Below, in pieces: positions 31,251 to 43,255 of a stretch of DNA of 64,000 nt; positions within the stretch are counted from its first letter, which is position 1, and every line of letters starts with the position of its first letter. Source of the DNA: Antilocapra americana (taxonomy: Eukaryota; Chordata; Mammalia; Artiodactyla; Antilocapridae); assembly GCA_007570785.1 (NCBI GenBank), contig ML660201.1:37775656-37839655 (forward strand), in the 5' to 3' direction. The notes beneath the pieces were generated by a model. It did not search any database. It was not told the DNA's origin and worked only from the letters and a program-made list of their open reading frames with translations. A program made the translations under genes and the position numbers.

Positions 31251-32683
31251 ACTGGGTACTTGCCTGATGTTCTTAACTTGTAATTTCATGGCTGTCCTTC
31301 TACAAGAGTGATGCTGAAAAACAGAGGCTGGCCAATTGACCATCCACTTATGAATATTCCAGTTACCTCATTCTCTCTCTTCTGCCACTGTGTCTCAATC
31401 AATTAATGAGTAGCCTAACTAGGGGTAGTAGAAATTTGGCCAAAAAGTGTCAATAACCTTTATTTTTATGGCTTCATTTGTGTGTGTATGTGTAAGTCTT
31501 TTGGCTGGGAGCTACAGATAAATATTTATAAGTCTATTCACATCTGGCATGAGAAAGTGCTTTCAACTTGTTCACCTATCATACTCCTATTTCTAATTGT
31601 TGGTTAACACAATGACTCTATCTCAGCTACTGTCATCAAAATGTAGAATTAAATCCAGTTTGTTTGTTCAACTTCAGCACAAAGAGAAGACCTGCCATCA
31701 TATGTAATAATCTCTTTGAAGCTTGGAACCACAAATGTATTTCTTCTTTGCAGGATCCTTTTGTGTGGCTATTGTTGTGGCTGATGGTGGATTCTTCTGT
31801 CCAGATTTCACTTCAATTACAATTGGTGGTTTGGCAGCCTGGCTCTATTTTAAATAAGTCCTTCAGAGAACCTACTTTTTCTCTAGAAATAAATCAAAAT
31901 GTTGGGAAAGGAATGTAAATTGTAGTTATCTTTGCAAGGAAAGCCCTCCGAGTAACTTGCAAAGAGGCCTTGATAGATGGAAGAAATAGCAGGCTGGAAT
32001 CTGGGGGATACTTGCCTAGTGGCAAAGCCATGCCCATTGGCAGAGGTATGATGTTGAGCGAAGCACTCCTGTTTTCTTTGGGACTCAATTGTACTGCCTT
32101 CCCAATGAGAGCCGAAACTACCTTTCAAATCCTCCACCTCTCTGGTTCTTGGAACCCCTCTGATAAGTTGATGAAAGCTATGCCCCAGCTCTACCAAAAA
32201 CAAAACAGAAAGAATAGAAAGCATATTCCCAGGCAGTTTCACCGGGTTCTCACTTGCCCCACCCCACCCTACTCAGAGATCCCCTACTGGTAGGCAGAGC
32301 CTTCACTGAGAGCTCCCTATAAATGGTACATTTAAGCCATGTTCGGCTCCAAAATATTTCTCCCCATGTTGGGAAAAGTCCCTTGCATACTTGTTCCCAT
32401 GCTTAAATGGTTGACCTCTTTGGTCAGGATATCTTTGTTGTATCTAAGTTTATCAACACAGTGGTGGATTTGCTATTTCATTTGGCATTTTGAAATGACT
32501 GGCCTTAGAATCTAAGCTGAAATTTGCTCTTCCTTGTCAATATTTTTATAGGATCAGTCCTGAAATGAAGATATTTGGAAAGTGCCAAGGCATACCTAGA
32601 TTTAGTTTAGGCAGATTTCAAGCATCAAGTTTGTTGGTTGATTGTGATATAAGGCTGTTTTGGGGGAGGGAATATGTGCATGT
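31251..32683. other. unique sequence, no gene seen
   Basis: The 119-codon minus frame at 31883-32242 begins with a short hydrophobic stretch but overlaps an open plus frame (31970-32293) and resembles nothing I know. No repeat recognised. Confidence 0.45.
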
Positions 32684-32960
32684 GGCTGCTGCTGCTGCTA
32701 AGTCGCTTCAGTCGTGTCCGACTCTGTACGACCCCACAGATGGCCTCCCACCAGACGCCCCTGTCCCTGGGATTCTCCAGGCAAGAACACTGGAGTGGGT
32801 TGCCATTTCCTTCTCCAATGCATGAAAGTGAAAAGTGAAAGTGAAGTCGCTCAGTCGTGTCTGACTCTCAGTGACCCCACAGACTGCAGCCTACCAGGCT
32901 CCTCCGTCCATGGGATTTTCCAGGTCAGAGTACTGGAGTGGGGTGCGGTTGCCCTTTCTC
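32684..32960 (-). mobile_element. BOV-A2 SINE
   Basis: Two related monomers are visible: 'gtcgcttcagtcgtgtccga' to 'gccatttccttctccaatgc', then the linker 'gaaagtgaaaagtgaaagtg', then 'gtcgctcagtcgtgtctgac' to 'gagtactggagtggg'. This dimeric layout with a CTG-repeat tail on the left is typical of BOV-A2, read here on the minus strand. Confidence 0.95.
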
Positions 32961-33439
32961 TATGTGCATGAGAATATTGAATACTAGAATTTGAACCTCC
33001 CTTCCTGCTTTCCTAGTTCTCTTTCTTTATGACTACCCCCATGGGGTAATACAGTGTTTGTGTTTGTCTGATTCTTAAGACAAAGTTCCTAAAAAAGTTT
33101 TCCAACTTCAATTTGTTGAGTACCTATTTCTTTGAGAGGTTTTTGTGTTTGGAAACTGGGCTAATTTGTCCAAGATGTTAAGAAAGATAGCTGCTGACTG
33201 TTCACATGATTTTGGAGGCTGGTTTTAGATTTGCAAAAGAGTCAGACAATCTAGCTACTAAACAATGACACCAAATACCATATATTATTTGGTGTTATTA
33301 TACTTGGAGGGTCAGGACAGGGAAGTGAAAACTTGTTGATTTCATGAAAAGCATTTGCTCCGCAAAATGGAATGCTGCCTCTATTTGTGTGATTATGGAA
33401 AATTTTCTTTCTGCACACACAGCACAGAACACTTTTCTG
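32961..33439. other. unique sequence, no feature seen
   Basis: Nothing recognisable in these 480 bases. Confidence 0.45.
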
Positions 33440-33605
33440 GAATCATCTCCTTTTATTTTCATGCCAACTCTGGAAAAGATATAGTTAGTACTTCTGTTTT
33501 GCACATGAGAAAAAAAACCAGAAACCTGAGACTCAGATGGATTAAGTAACTCATCCAAGTTCACTCAACTTCCAAGTGACTAAGTTGTGCTTGAACCCAA
33601 GTCCA
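33440..33605 (-). mobile_element. MIR SINE
   Basis: 'ttgcacatgagaaaaaaaac', 'agactcagatggattaagta' and 'gtgcttgaacccaagtcca' follow the reverse complement of MIR (consensus 'acagatgaggaaactgaggc' and 'ggattcgaacccaggc'). Confidence 0.65.
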
Positions 33606-33920
33606 TGTGAATACAGAGCTTACATGCTCACTAATATCCTGTGCAGTCCTGGGACATTCTAATGCTGAATAACGAACTGAAGCTGTCAGTCTTTTTGAGC
33701 GTAAAGGGAATGGAGCCAGGAAATTGGAGTGGTAAGTCATGTAGTCTGGATTCCTAGCCCAACCTGTGAGTCCCCACCTCGCCATTTGGCCCTCTCCAGA
33801 GCATCCCCAACTCCAAACCTGCTAAGCTGTATGTCATCTCTGGCCTTACCTGGCTCACATGTGCTCCAGGGACCAGTCCAGACTTCATCATCTACTCCAC
33901 AATGGATCCTCTTCTTTCTG
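33606..33920. other. unique sequence, no feature seen
   Basis: No feature recognised. Confidence 0.4.
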
Positions 33921-34106
33921 TGCTGCTGCTGCTGCTAAGTCGCTTCAGTCGTGTCCGACTCTGTATGACCCCATAGACGGCAGCCCACCAGGTTCCCTAG
34001 TTCCTGGGATTCTCTAGGCAAGAACACTGGAGTGGGTTGCCATTTCCTTCTGCAGTGTGTGAAAATGAAAAATGAAAGTGAAGTCGCTCAGTCGTGTCTG
34101 ACTCAG
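33921..34106 (-). mobile_element. BOV-A2 SINE, 5'-truncated
   Basis: A (CTG) tail leads into 'gtcgcttcagtcgtgtccga', 'gcaagaacactggagtgggt' and the linker 'aatgaaagtgaagtcgctca'; the second monomer stops after 'gtcgtgtctgactc'. It lies about 17 bases from an antisense L1 end. Confidence 0.92.
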
Positions 34107-34122
34107 CTCTGTTTATGATGCT

Positions 34123-34500
34123 TCCTTTTTTTTCCCTATATTGAAGGATTGTTGATTAACACTGTTATGTTAGTTTCAGGTGTACAGCACAGTGATTCAG
34201 ATATGTATATCCATTATTCAGTTATGTACATCTATTCTTTTTCAGATTCTTTTCCCATTTAGGTTGTTATAGAATCCTGAGCAGAGTTCCCTGTCCTCGT
34301 TGGTTATCCATTCTAAATACAGTGTGTTCAAGTCAGTTCCAAACTCCCTGCCTATCCCTTCCCCCCATCCTTCCCCTGTGGTGACCATAAGTTCATTTTC
34401 TAAGTCTGTGTTCTGTTCCTTTACATTGCTTCTATGTGTTTTTCTTACTTCTCCCTCCTTCTCACCCTCTTTTTCTCACATTTCCTGTTTTTCATGATTT
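34123..34500 (-). mobile_element. artiodactyl L1 3' UTR fragment
   Basis: A T-run leads into 'tattgaaggattgttgatta', 'gtttcaggtgtacagcacag', 'cctgagcagagttccctgtc' and 'ccttcccctgtggtgaccat', the reverse complement of the 3' UTR of older artiodactyl L1 elements. Confidence 0.85.
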
Positions 34501-34639
34501 TACTATAAGATCGTTCTAGTCTTTAAAATATTAACTGAAAACAAAAATAATAGTCGCCCTTACCTTTTAGGGTTGTTTTGAGAGTTATAATGGTTATTAA
34601 TAATTATAAAAATAATAACAGACTATAAGAACAATTGCC

Positions 34640-34870
34640 AGTATGTATTGTGTAATTAATGTGCACCCACAAACTATACAAAGCACCTTACGCTTTTCAT
34701 CTCATTACATTTTATACCAGCCCTTTGAGATGATTCCCTTCTCATCAGCTTCATTTCAGGGGTAACCACTTGGTGTACAGAAAGGTTACATTACTTGCCC
34801 AAGATCAGAACTTAAATTTTAGAACCCAGGTTATGTGATTCTGGAGCTCAAGCTCTTGGCACCTTGTTTT
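34640..34870 (-). mobile_element. MIR SINE
   Basis: 'aagcaccttacgcttttcat', 'ctcattacattttatacc', 'ttacattacttgcccaagat' and 'tagaacccaggttatgtgat' follow the reverse complement of MIR. Confidence 0.7.
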
Positions 34871-34929
34871 TACCACCTTGTCCTGATTCCTGGAAAGCAA
34901 TAGGCACAGTGCATAGCAAATGGTAAGGA

Positions 34930-35090
34930 CTCTTCATCATTTCAACAGATAATCATGTCAAGTCTCCTGTGTCCCAACCACTGGGGATACAGCAGTAATA
35001 AAACTGATTTAAAAAAAAAGCAAAGAGAAAACCTTCCATGATACAGTTTACATCCCATTTGAGGGGGTGGGGGCACACAAAAGATAAAAT
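34930..35090 (-). mobile_element. L2 LINE 3' fragment
   Basis: 'cactggggatacagcagtaa' is the signature phrase of the L2 3' end in reverse orientation, followed by 'ttacatcccattt' in the expected place. Confidence 0.6.
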
Positions 35091-35704
35091 AGGTACAGTT
35101 TTTTCGTGTCAGATGATGATAAAGGCAGTAGAGAAAAATAAAGTCAGAACAGAGGCTACCACATGCCAGAGAATTAGAATATTACATGTAATTAGAATCA
35201 TTATTTATGAATAGTCATGGTAGAGGTGAGACCTGCTCTTGTCATCATTGTACCAACCACTGGTAAGTTCAGTAGTCGGTAATATATACTTTTCTCTCTT
35301 CCTTGTACTCTGTTTTCACATACCCCTTCAGCCTTTGTATATTAGACAACTTTGGAACATGACAGTAGAATTCACCCACCTAAAGTCCATTTGGCTTCCA
35401 GTGGGAGTTTTGAGATAGAGCATTTATTGGGCTTGGCTTCTGTGCACAGTGTTGGCATTTTTAGGTATGTAAAGTCAGTCCTCTCTGCCTGCAAGCGTGG
35501 TTGCCTTTCACAAAACCATCCTTCACTGTGCTGATTGTGTTAGGGTCACGTGATATTTGGCAGCATCAAGCCTAAGGAAATGCATGATAGATGAGCTAGG
35601 AAAGAGTCTGTTTGTTTCTCATCCTGGGTAAAGATGTTTTATGTGCACTGGAACAGTCAGGAGAACTGAAACTGAGTAACTTAGATTGGGACTTAAACGC
35701 ATGC
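35091..35704. other. unique sequence, no feature seen
   Basis: The frame at 35352-35534 has no domain signature. Nothing else recognised. Confidence 0.45.
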
Positions 35705-35852
35705 GGCTGAGACTTGAATCCTGTCAAAACCCATGGTCTTCAGAGATCCTGCACCTGATTTCAGAACTTAATGAAGCTCAGGTTCTTGACGTCTCATCAC
35801 AGAAAGAATTCAGAGAGAGACAAAGTGATAGATAAGAAGTGGATTTATTTAG
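35705..35852. mobile_element. LTR-like repeat, family B, left part
   Basis: 'ctgagacttgaatcctgtc' to 'agaaagaattcagagagaga' resembles the start of a bovid endogenous-retrovirus LTR. It is interrupted by an L1 at 35853 and continues at 36094. The family name is not certain. Confidence 0.45.
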
Positions 35853-36093
35853 TTTGGGATCAACATGTACACTGGTATATTCAAAATGAATAGCCAGTAA
35901 GGACTTACTGTATAGACAGGGAACTCTGCTCAATGTTATGTGGCTGCCCTGATGGAAAGGGGGTTTGGGGAGAATGGCAACACATATATGTATAGCCGAG
36001 TCCCTTCACTATTCACCTGAAACTATCAAAACATTGTTAAATAGCTATACTCCAATACAAAATAAAAAGTTTAAAATTGGGGGGCGGGGAAAG
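35853..36093 (+). mobile_element. L1 LINE 3' end with target duplication
   Basis: 'caacatgtacactggtatat', 'acagggaactctgctcaatg', 'cacctgaaactatcaaaaca' and 'ctatactccaatacaaaata' are the sense 3' UTR of an artiodactyl L1, closing with an A-rich end. Matching target copies flank it: 35838-35852 ('agtggatttatttag') and 36094-36107 ('agtggtttatttag'), differing by one base. Confidence 0.85.
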
Positions 36094-36510
36094 AGTGGTT
36101 TATTTAGAGAAACATTCCATCAGACAGAGTGTACAGATCATCTTAGAAGGTGAGAGTGCCCTTGAAATATGATGTGGTTAGTTTTTATGGGCTGGATAAT
36201 TTCATATGCTAATAAGTGGGAAGATTGCTCTATTATACTATTTTGGGGAAGGGGTGGAAATTTCCAGGAGCTGGGCCCCTGCCCCCTCTTTGGTCTTTGG
36301 TGGTTGGCCTTGGAACTGTCATGGCACCTGCGGGTGTGTCACGTAGCTCGTAGCTCGCTGATGTGTTACGATGAGCAAATACTGACGCTCAAGGTTTAGT
36401 GGCAGTCACTTGTCCTCAACCTTGGACTCATTTGGCTCTAATCAGTTTACGGTGTGTCCTTGGGCTATGTCATTCTTTCAAAGGTTGTGCCCTGCCCCCT
36501 TCCCTCCTGT
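36094..36510. mobile_element. LTR-like repeat, family B, right part
   Basis: 'agacagagtgtacagatcat', 'tggttagtttttatgggctg', 'aactgtcatggcacctgcgg' and 'caaaggttgtgccctgcccc' match my recollection of a common bovid LTR. The right boundary is not clear. It carries several CpGs, as LTRs often do. Confidence 0.5.
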
Positions 36511-37139
36511 TTCAGACCTACACCCCTGAGGTCCTTATGTAGGTGTTTAACTGCAGAAGGGGAGACTCTACCCACCACATTGAGGAGCTGGGTTTAAGAA
36601 GTCGAGTTCACTGTTTTTCCTTTTGGAGAACTTCTAACACAAGAGTTTCTATACTTATTATGCACATGGAGGTAAACCATGCACAAGTTTACTTCTTTTG
36701 TTACTTGGACAATTTGTAGAAAACCATCTATTTTGGGGTTGGGGTACAACTTGGCAAAACATAGAAAAAGGTAACACGCAGGGGTCATAACAGTTCACGT
36801 TGGCCTGCCTTTATGGCCAGATAGATTGCTGTGGTCGTCACCGTTATGAAGCGATCCATATCAGTTGTTGAGAAATGCCATTGTGGCCCAAGAGGACCAT
36901 CTTGTTCCTTTTATATGGCACTGACTAGATTTCCCCCCTCCCCAATTTTATACAGGAAGCCTCCACAGTGCCCTGTGACGTATTGCTGCTGTCGTCCTAC
37001 TTAATAGCAGTGCTAGGAGAAACAGGAAACTTTTAGACGTTATACTCATATCTTTATTAGTGCAGGTAAGGCATGCAGCCTCCTATATGCCAGAAAGTGG
37101 TGGGATAAGGACAAAAATAAAACCTCACTTTTGTCCCAA
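36511..37139. other. unique or undetermined sequence
   Basis: May include the end of LTR family B. No gene seen. Confidence 0.35.
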
Positions 37140-37471
37140 ATAACTCTAGTCAGCAGATATTAATTGAGCAACTATTATACATATTATGCAGAACCCTCCT
37201 GATGAAATGTTGAATAAAAACTAACATGCCCCATACACTCAGAAGGCCTGCAGTCTCATAGGATAGCTGGAAATTAATTAAAAAATGCAAAAACATAAAA
37301 TTATGTGTCTTATCTGTGCTTTAAAGAAGGTAAATTAGAGCTGGAAGATTTTAACCAAAGAGAAGTTGCCTAACTGGGAAGGCCATAAGAGATCTTGTTT
37401 GGAAATTGATGATTGAATGGAGATGTGAAAGATGGATAGATGTTCACTAAGTCGAATCAAAGATGGGGTAG
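37140..37471 (-). mobile_element. L2 LINE 3' portion, left part
   Basis: 'tattaattgagcaactatta', 'ccccatacactcagaaggcc' and 'gcagtctcataggatagct' follow the reverse complement of the L2 3' end. The L2 is interrupted at 37472 by a mariner MITE and resumes after it. Confidence 0.55.
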
Positions 37472-37473
37472 TA

Positions 37474-37552
37474 TTGGGTTGGCCAAAAAGTTTGCTCAGA
37501 TTTCCCCGTGACATCTTACACAAAGCCCAAACTAACTTTTCTGCCAACCCAG
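37474..37552. mobile_element. mariner-type MITE hairpin
   Basis: It begins 'ttgggttggccaaaaagttt' and ends with the inverted complement 'aacttttctgccaacccag', with TA at both flanks (37472-37473 and 37553-37554). It belongs to the same family as 7219-7299, is about 79 bases long, non-coding, and predicted to fold into one hairpin. Confidence 0.92.
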
Positions 37553-37554
37553 TA

Positions 37555-37860
37555 GATGCAGTGGCGGAGCACGTGCCCCTCTCCCTGTGGCAAGGGAAAG
37601 GGGTTGATACAATGAGAGCATAGGATTAGAGAAGGCCAAAGATGTCGGAGGAGTCTAAAGATAAGCAGGGCCAACTAAGGTCTTCTGGGTTGTGTTTAGG
37701 ATCTTCATCTTTATCTCACGGACAGCGGGAAACCACTGAGAGGCCAGGAACAGAAGGAATCAGATTTATTTCTCAATAAGGTAACTGTAATATTTGAGTG
37801 GAAAACAGACAGGAGGATATGAGTGGAAAGGAAAGAGTTTAGAAGAAGCATTTAGACCAG
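37555..37860 (-). mobile_element. L2 LINE 3' portion, right part
   Basis: 'gcgggaaaccactgagaggc', 'caggaacagaaggaatcag' and 'acagacaggaggatatgagt' continue the antisense L2 (consensus area 'gggaagccattgaaggg'). Confidence 0.5.
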
Positions 37861-37924
37861 ATGAACTAAATGGGAGAAATGAAACCGAGTAATCATATTT
37901 ATTGGTGATGTATATGATTATGTT

Positions 37925-38110
37925 TTATTACCATTTAATGTGCCCTTCCTGCATGCTCGACCCTTTGCTAACTCATTTCATCTGCCCAGTGACCCTTGAA
38001 ATGGACATAATCTTGCCCATATAACAGATGAGGGAACTGAAGCTTAAGGAGTTGACTTAGCTTGCCCACATTCATAGAATATGCGAATGGGGAAATCTAG
38101 GAACGAAAAG
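37925..38110 (-). mobile_element. MIR SINE
   Basis: 'ctaactcatttcatctgccc', 'aacagatgagggaactgaag' and 'agttgacttagcttgcccac' follow the reverse complement of MIR. Confidence 0.75.
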
Positions 38111-41100
38111 CCCAGAGCCAACCAAAGACACTGGACAGATTCCAAGATCCTTTTCTTGGAATTGGTTGCTGCACATGTTATAGAAATAAACATCAGGTCA
38201 TTCTCTTTGTCTCTTGGCAAACTCTGTGTCAGCCTGTTTCCTGTAAGTGAACCCACATAGAGGAGTGAACCTCCCCAGGTTCCTCAACTGATCATAGAAG
38301 GATGTTAGCCCCAAACAGAGTTTATAAACCCTTCCAACCATAAATTCCATTGTACTGAAACGACCCCTGGAGTTAAGACTCTTCAGACAGAGCTGTTCAT
38401 GCCTTAAGTCTCCAAACACGAGATGATTCAGATTAGAAGGCCTTCCCATCAAAGATACTAATAGTGGGGCCCCTCTCCCAGGTGTGTTGGCATTTTTAAG
38501 AGAATTATCCTTGCTTCTACCAAAGCACCTGCTATCCAAAGATTACCTATTCACTGTAATTCTTTTTTCAATCTTGTAAAGCTGACTGCTTTCAAATAGG
38601 CCTCAGATTGCATGATGGAAATTCATCTCCTTGAACTTTATTTAACAGGGCCACAGAATCATTCTGAGAGAATCATTTAAATTAATATGAAGCATTACAG
38701 TGTTAAAGGGGGAAAAATTCACTCTAATTCCCAATTTCAGAATTGCTCAAGACTTCTGTTCTGGGCTATGACCCCATGAGTGTGGGCAGCCTAGGTAGCT
38801 GAGAAGTCCTTACGTATCCTAAAGTCGCATTTCAGCCTTTGACAGCTAATGTAAAGGGAGAATTCCCACCCCCTCACTGCCCACCGCCCCACTAACCCCA
38901 GTCGTTCAGTTAGAAATCACTCATTCACCAGTAAACGCTGGTTAAATATGGAAAATCTGGAAACAAACAAACAAAGGCTAGAGTGGAGGTGGAGGTTTTT
39001 GTATCCCAAGTGGTAATCCACCCCAAGCTGTGTTAGTTTCAGATGAGACAGCTTGTATGAAAATTTAGGCGTCCCGGAGAACAACAACAACAAAAATTAA
39101 CAAATGGCAGGATGAGTAGCAGAAGGGAAAATCGAACATATGCTGCTCGTTTGAAATGTAGTTTCATGAAAAATCTTTTCCATTACACCCTAAAACAATC
39201 TGTCCTTGCCAGATAAGGCATTGGACATGGAAAGCCTGTTCCTTTCACTTGCTTTCCTAGTTATAAGGCAGCCCTTTAAAAATAAGAGCTCAGCTGCTGG
39301 AGACAAAAAAAAAAAAAAAAAGTCAACTTGTCTTTGGAAATAACATAAGGGGGGGTAAGGAGAGCCAGTGCCTCTTCCCACCACTTAACCAGCGGTGGCA
39401 AGCGACACTTGGCTGTTTGTGTTCAGTCAACACTAATCAATAAGCATCTGTTGAAATGAGCATTGGTGCCTCTTTACGATTCATTATGCTTCATTAGGAA
39501 TTGGTTTTGTCTTCAAGGGAAGGAAAAAAAATATCTCATGTAATTAAAGAATAGTGTCTTATGCTCCCATATTTTCCCCCCTAAAGACCTAAATCCTTTT
39601 AAGGCCATTATTTACAGTACATTTATCTGTATTTAAATGTAGCTACTTTTCCTTGAAAAGACCATCTGTTCATAAGGATCATGCTTTTTCCATCCTCCCA
39701 GAGGTACATGTGGCAGAGCAGTGGTGTTCACTGAGGACTGTGGTTAAATGAAAATATATGAGACATGAATGAGAGGGAGGACAGGGACCCAGCAAAGTGA
39801 TGTCTGGTCCTGTCCTGGGTGGGCGGTGTAAAGGATGCGCAAAGTTTGCTGGACAGAGAGGCACATTTGAAATGACAGTCTTGGGAAATGGCTTTACCAA
39901 AGGGAGGTATAATATGAGAAATTCTGAAGGCTGGTTGATTTCAGTGATCCTTTTGCTGGGTTTATGATAGACAGTTTAAGTGTCCCCTGCAGTGTCTGGC
40001 AGGCAGAGCATTTTGTTATTTTTCTTTTGAGAAAATATCTTGCAGTTGAGGGAGTATTAGTATAAGTGATGCAGCTATAGTCACTGAAGTCACCTTAAAG
40101 GCACCATGAATTTATCCCTGCTGAGGGCAGTTGTCCTCAGGTGAACTTAACAGAGTTGTGTATGCTATACACAAGTGTACAGATAAAACCTAAAGTCACT
40201 GATGATGACCCTACATTGTATAGAACGCAGTTCCTGTTCCTGTTAGTTTAACATTTATTTAACCAGAGCTCTTGATGAACTGAAAAGCAGTCGAGGACTT
40301 CACAGAGAGTAGAGCATGGCAGAAGTCAGGGTGAAATTCAAGAATTGGTGAAATATTAGTGTCTACTTTTCCATTTAACTCATACTGGAGTTCCCAAATA
40401 GAGAGTTCTAGAGGGCTATTCGGTATGATTAAAACCTTTCCTTGAAAAACACTCAAGGGATTTCACTTAAAGCCTGCTACCACATACAAGTGAAGGGAAT
40501 GAAAGGGTTAGGCACAATGTGATTAACTTTTTCTTTTTCTGTTTTTTAATAATGTAATGAAAATTAGAATTTAAAAAAATAGCCAGACATTCTCAAGCAA
40601 CATCACACCTATGCATAGAGCAGGTCATATTCCTGTGTATTTAGGTACAAAGGATTTCTTGTTCACAGAAGTGAAGGATAATTACATAATGCATTTGTGC
40701 AAACAGTTAAATGTGCAAGCAATATATGAGATATGGATTTCTCCTCCTATCTAGTAGACCTGTTCTTGGTCTCTGTATTTCCCAAAGTCTGTTTGACAAA
40801 ACACTTGTCTGTCAGGATGCTTAGCAAAACGGCAAGGTGATGAGACTCCCCGTGAAGCATGTTTGGGCAACGTAGCGCTCTTAGACATTCACAGGCTCTA
40901 TTGGCAGCTTAAAGGCACTGAGAAATCTAGCGGCAAATAAACAACTTTAGCTTTGTTAAATTCCAGCATCTCTCACACTTGTTTGACAAGCAAGTCTTTC
41001 TGTTCACAGAGCGTGTTTTCGCATCATTCAGCACAAGTGTTTGTGGAAACACACTGGCAAATGGTGACCTACAATGATGTCTCCTAGGCTTGTGTAGCTG

Positions 41101-41707
41101 GTGCGCTTGATGGGGAATAATGGATTAAAAGTGCGGAGATGCTCTTTCTGTGGGTCTCTAGGAGGACAGAGAACTCTGATAGGAAACTGCAGAGCTGTAT
41201 AACTGGAGGCAATGTGAGGGTGCCAGGATCGGATCTTTGGATTCAAGAATAGCCTGATTCTTGGTGGAATAGCCTTCCTATAAAAGATACCTTGATGATA
41301 CATCTCTGATTTTTGTTTTCCTGTAGCCCATTTCCCTGAGTCTAAAATAGGTTGTAAATGCATCTGGGCTTCCGGAATTGCTTCAGGTTTCTCAGAGGTT
41401 TCTGCCTTCTGTCTGGGTAGTTCTTCACTTTGTCAAAAACCCTTAGTTTACGTTGTGAAATCAAATTGAAGCAGTTTGGTCTCTCCACCTGCAGCTGAGA
41501 GTCCTGGACACCTGACCTTTGCAGGAAAGTACACAGGTGAGGTTATCAGCGGGTACCACCTAAAGGAAGTTTGCCTTCCGCAGCCTTCCATATGTATTAA
41601 AAATGCCTCCTTAGAGAGAGAAGTAGTATTTTTTCGTGATTTCAGGGTCTCTCCAAATTGATGAAGGATGAAAATTTCCCACCTACCCTTGATCCTTTAG
41701 AATAGCT
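38111..41707. other. longest repeat-poor stretch, no gene recognised
   Basis: Over 3.6 kb I recognise no transposable element. A pure A run lies at 39305-39321. Frames at 38198-38539, 39190-39384, 39679-39900 and 41028-41363, all minus strand, have no domain signature. Repeat-poor stretches like this are where conserved non-coding elements are most often found, but I cannot test conservation. Confidence 0.45.
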
Positions 41708-41920
41708 GTTGTTGTTCAGTTTTAAGTTGTGTCCAACTCTGAGACCCCATGGACTCTAGCCCCCGCACCCCCTCCCCTGCCCCGGGTCTCTGTCCTTCAC
41801 TATCTCCTGGAGTTTCCTCAAATTCATGTTCATTGAATCTGTGATGCTATCTAACCATCTCATGCTCTGCCACCCCCTTCTACTTTTGACTTCAGTCTTT
41901 CCTGGCATCAGGGTCTTTTT
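41708..41920 (-). mobile_element. BovB LINE 3' end, diverged
   Basis: 'gttgttgttcagttttaagt', 'gagaccccatggactctagc', 'catgttcattgaatctgtga' and 'cctggcatcagggtcttttt' match the reverse complement of the BovB 3' end, with a C-rich insertion at about 41762-41785. Confidence 0.85.
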
Positions 41921-43210
41921 GTTGCTCATGTTCTGCCCTGTTGGATTGAAGTGACATTCTTTGCAATGCTATTGTGAGAGATGGGGTTATAGGTCTTAAT
42001 TGTTTCTTTGTTCTTTACTCCATTTTCCTTTTTTTATTTTCCTAAGTATGTCATTTTTTTCCATTTTGTTTCTTCTATTTTTCTTTTTTGCCCCTCCGCC
42101 CCTTCCTTCTCCTCTTCGGCTCTTTTTAAAACTTTCTTTCTTTCTTTGTTTTTTTAGTCTTCTCTCCCCTGTCTTTCCCTAATAAAGAATTATGGTGGCT
42201 CTAAATACTTTACATGATATTATGTAAAGATAATTCTAAAGATATTCCTTAGATCTACCAAGCTTATCCAGCACACATAGAACCTGAGGTGCATCTGGGA
42301 ACCATGCTTATTCTTAGTGAACATCTTTGCCAAACTCTGCCAAAACTTTGAAGACCTTTTCCAAAACACAATTTATAAGCAATGTGTTTTAGAATTGTAC
42401 ATAGCTTTTGTCAGTTTTTAGGCTATAGTTGATTCTTTTAGGTCAAGGTCAACATGTGTGGGTTGCACAGGTTACGTCTTGCCTGACAGTTCCTGACCAA
42501 AGTGGAAGTGAGGATGCAGTACAGTTGAGGCTTCCACTGTTAAGCCCAAGACCTGGGGGCCAAAAATGGCACTTTCTCCCTTCTCTGCCACCTTGGTATT
42601 AACTCAGTGGAACGTTGAGTGCCATGGTCATCCCCTTTTGGAGACCTCTGCTTGTGGCATTGGTTCATCACAGGCTCCCAAAGCAGTTTAGCAATTTTAT
42701 CTGCCAGTTCTAGGGTTTTCCTTTCTTGGACACATTTGCACATGGTGACATTTTCTCAGAGACCTTCACACCAGTTCAGCAGTTTCATCTGCACTTTCTT
42801 TCCAGTCTAGAAAGGCCTTTAAACGCGATGTGTTCCCTTGTGGTCTCCTTTCCCATTCTGGCCATTGTTTCTCTGGGTGACCAGTTTGATATGCTTTTTC
42901 TAGCTTTATCATTCTTTTTGGCAGAGCAAAAAGCAGGAAATTCTGATGATCTAGTTGTATTTGTAGATCAAAGGATATTTAATATTTATAGTTTTGAATA
43001 TTGACTTTAATATAAAGTTACTTATAATCCTGGACATTGTATTGTGTGTGCTAGAAATTTGATGTACTTAATCTTCTTTAAAAAGTTGCTTTAAGAATCA
43101 CTTAGAGGTATGAATTTGTCTAATAAACTTAAACCCCACTGTAGACTCGGAAGGTCTACCCCTCTCTTGTTGAGGATGGAAGAAAGTTGATCACTCAGAG
43201 GTGTGTTAAT
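41921..43210. other. unique sequence with a T/C-rich tract
   Basis: A pyrimidine-rich tract spans about 42001-42178; its frame (42000-42182) is low complexity. Frames at 42540-42743 and 42619-43004 lack domain signatures. Confidence 0.45.
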
Positions 43211-43255
43211 GTTTACATTAACATTAACAAATTACATTTACATTAACATTAACTC
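43211..43255. repeat. short ACATTA-type tandem repeat
   Basis: 'tttacattaacattaac' occurs twice within 45 bases, separated by 'aaattaca'. It is an imperfect six-base periodicity. Confidence 0.7.

Noticed and set aside
31883..32242. Possible secreted protein (119 codons, hydrophobic start)
   Set aside because: Overlaps an open frame on the other strand, no recognised family, no splice or promoter context; open frames of this length occur by chance.
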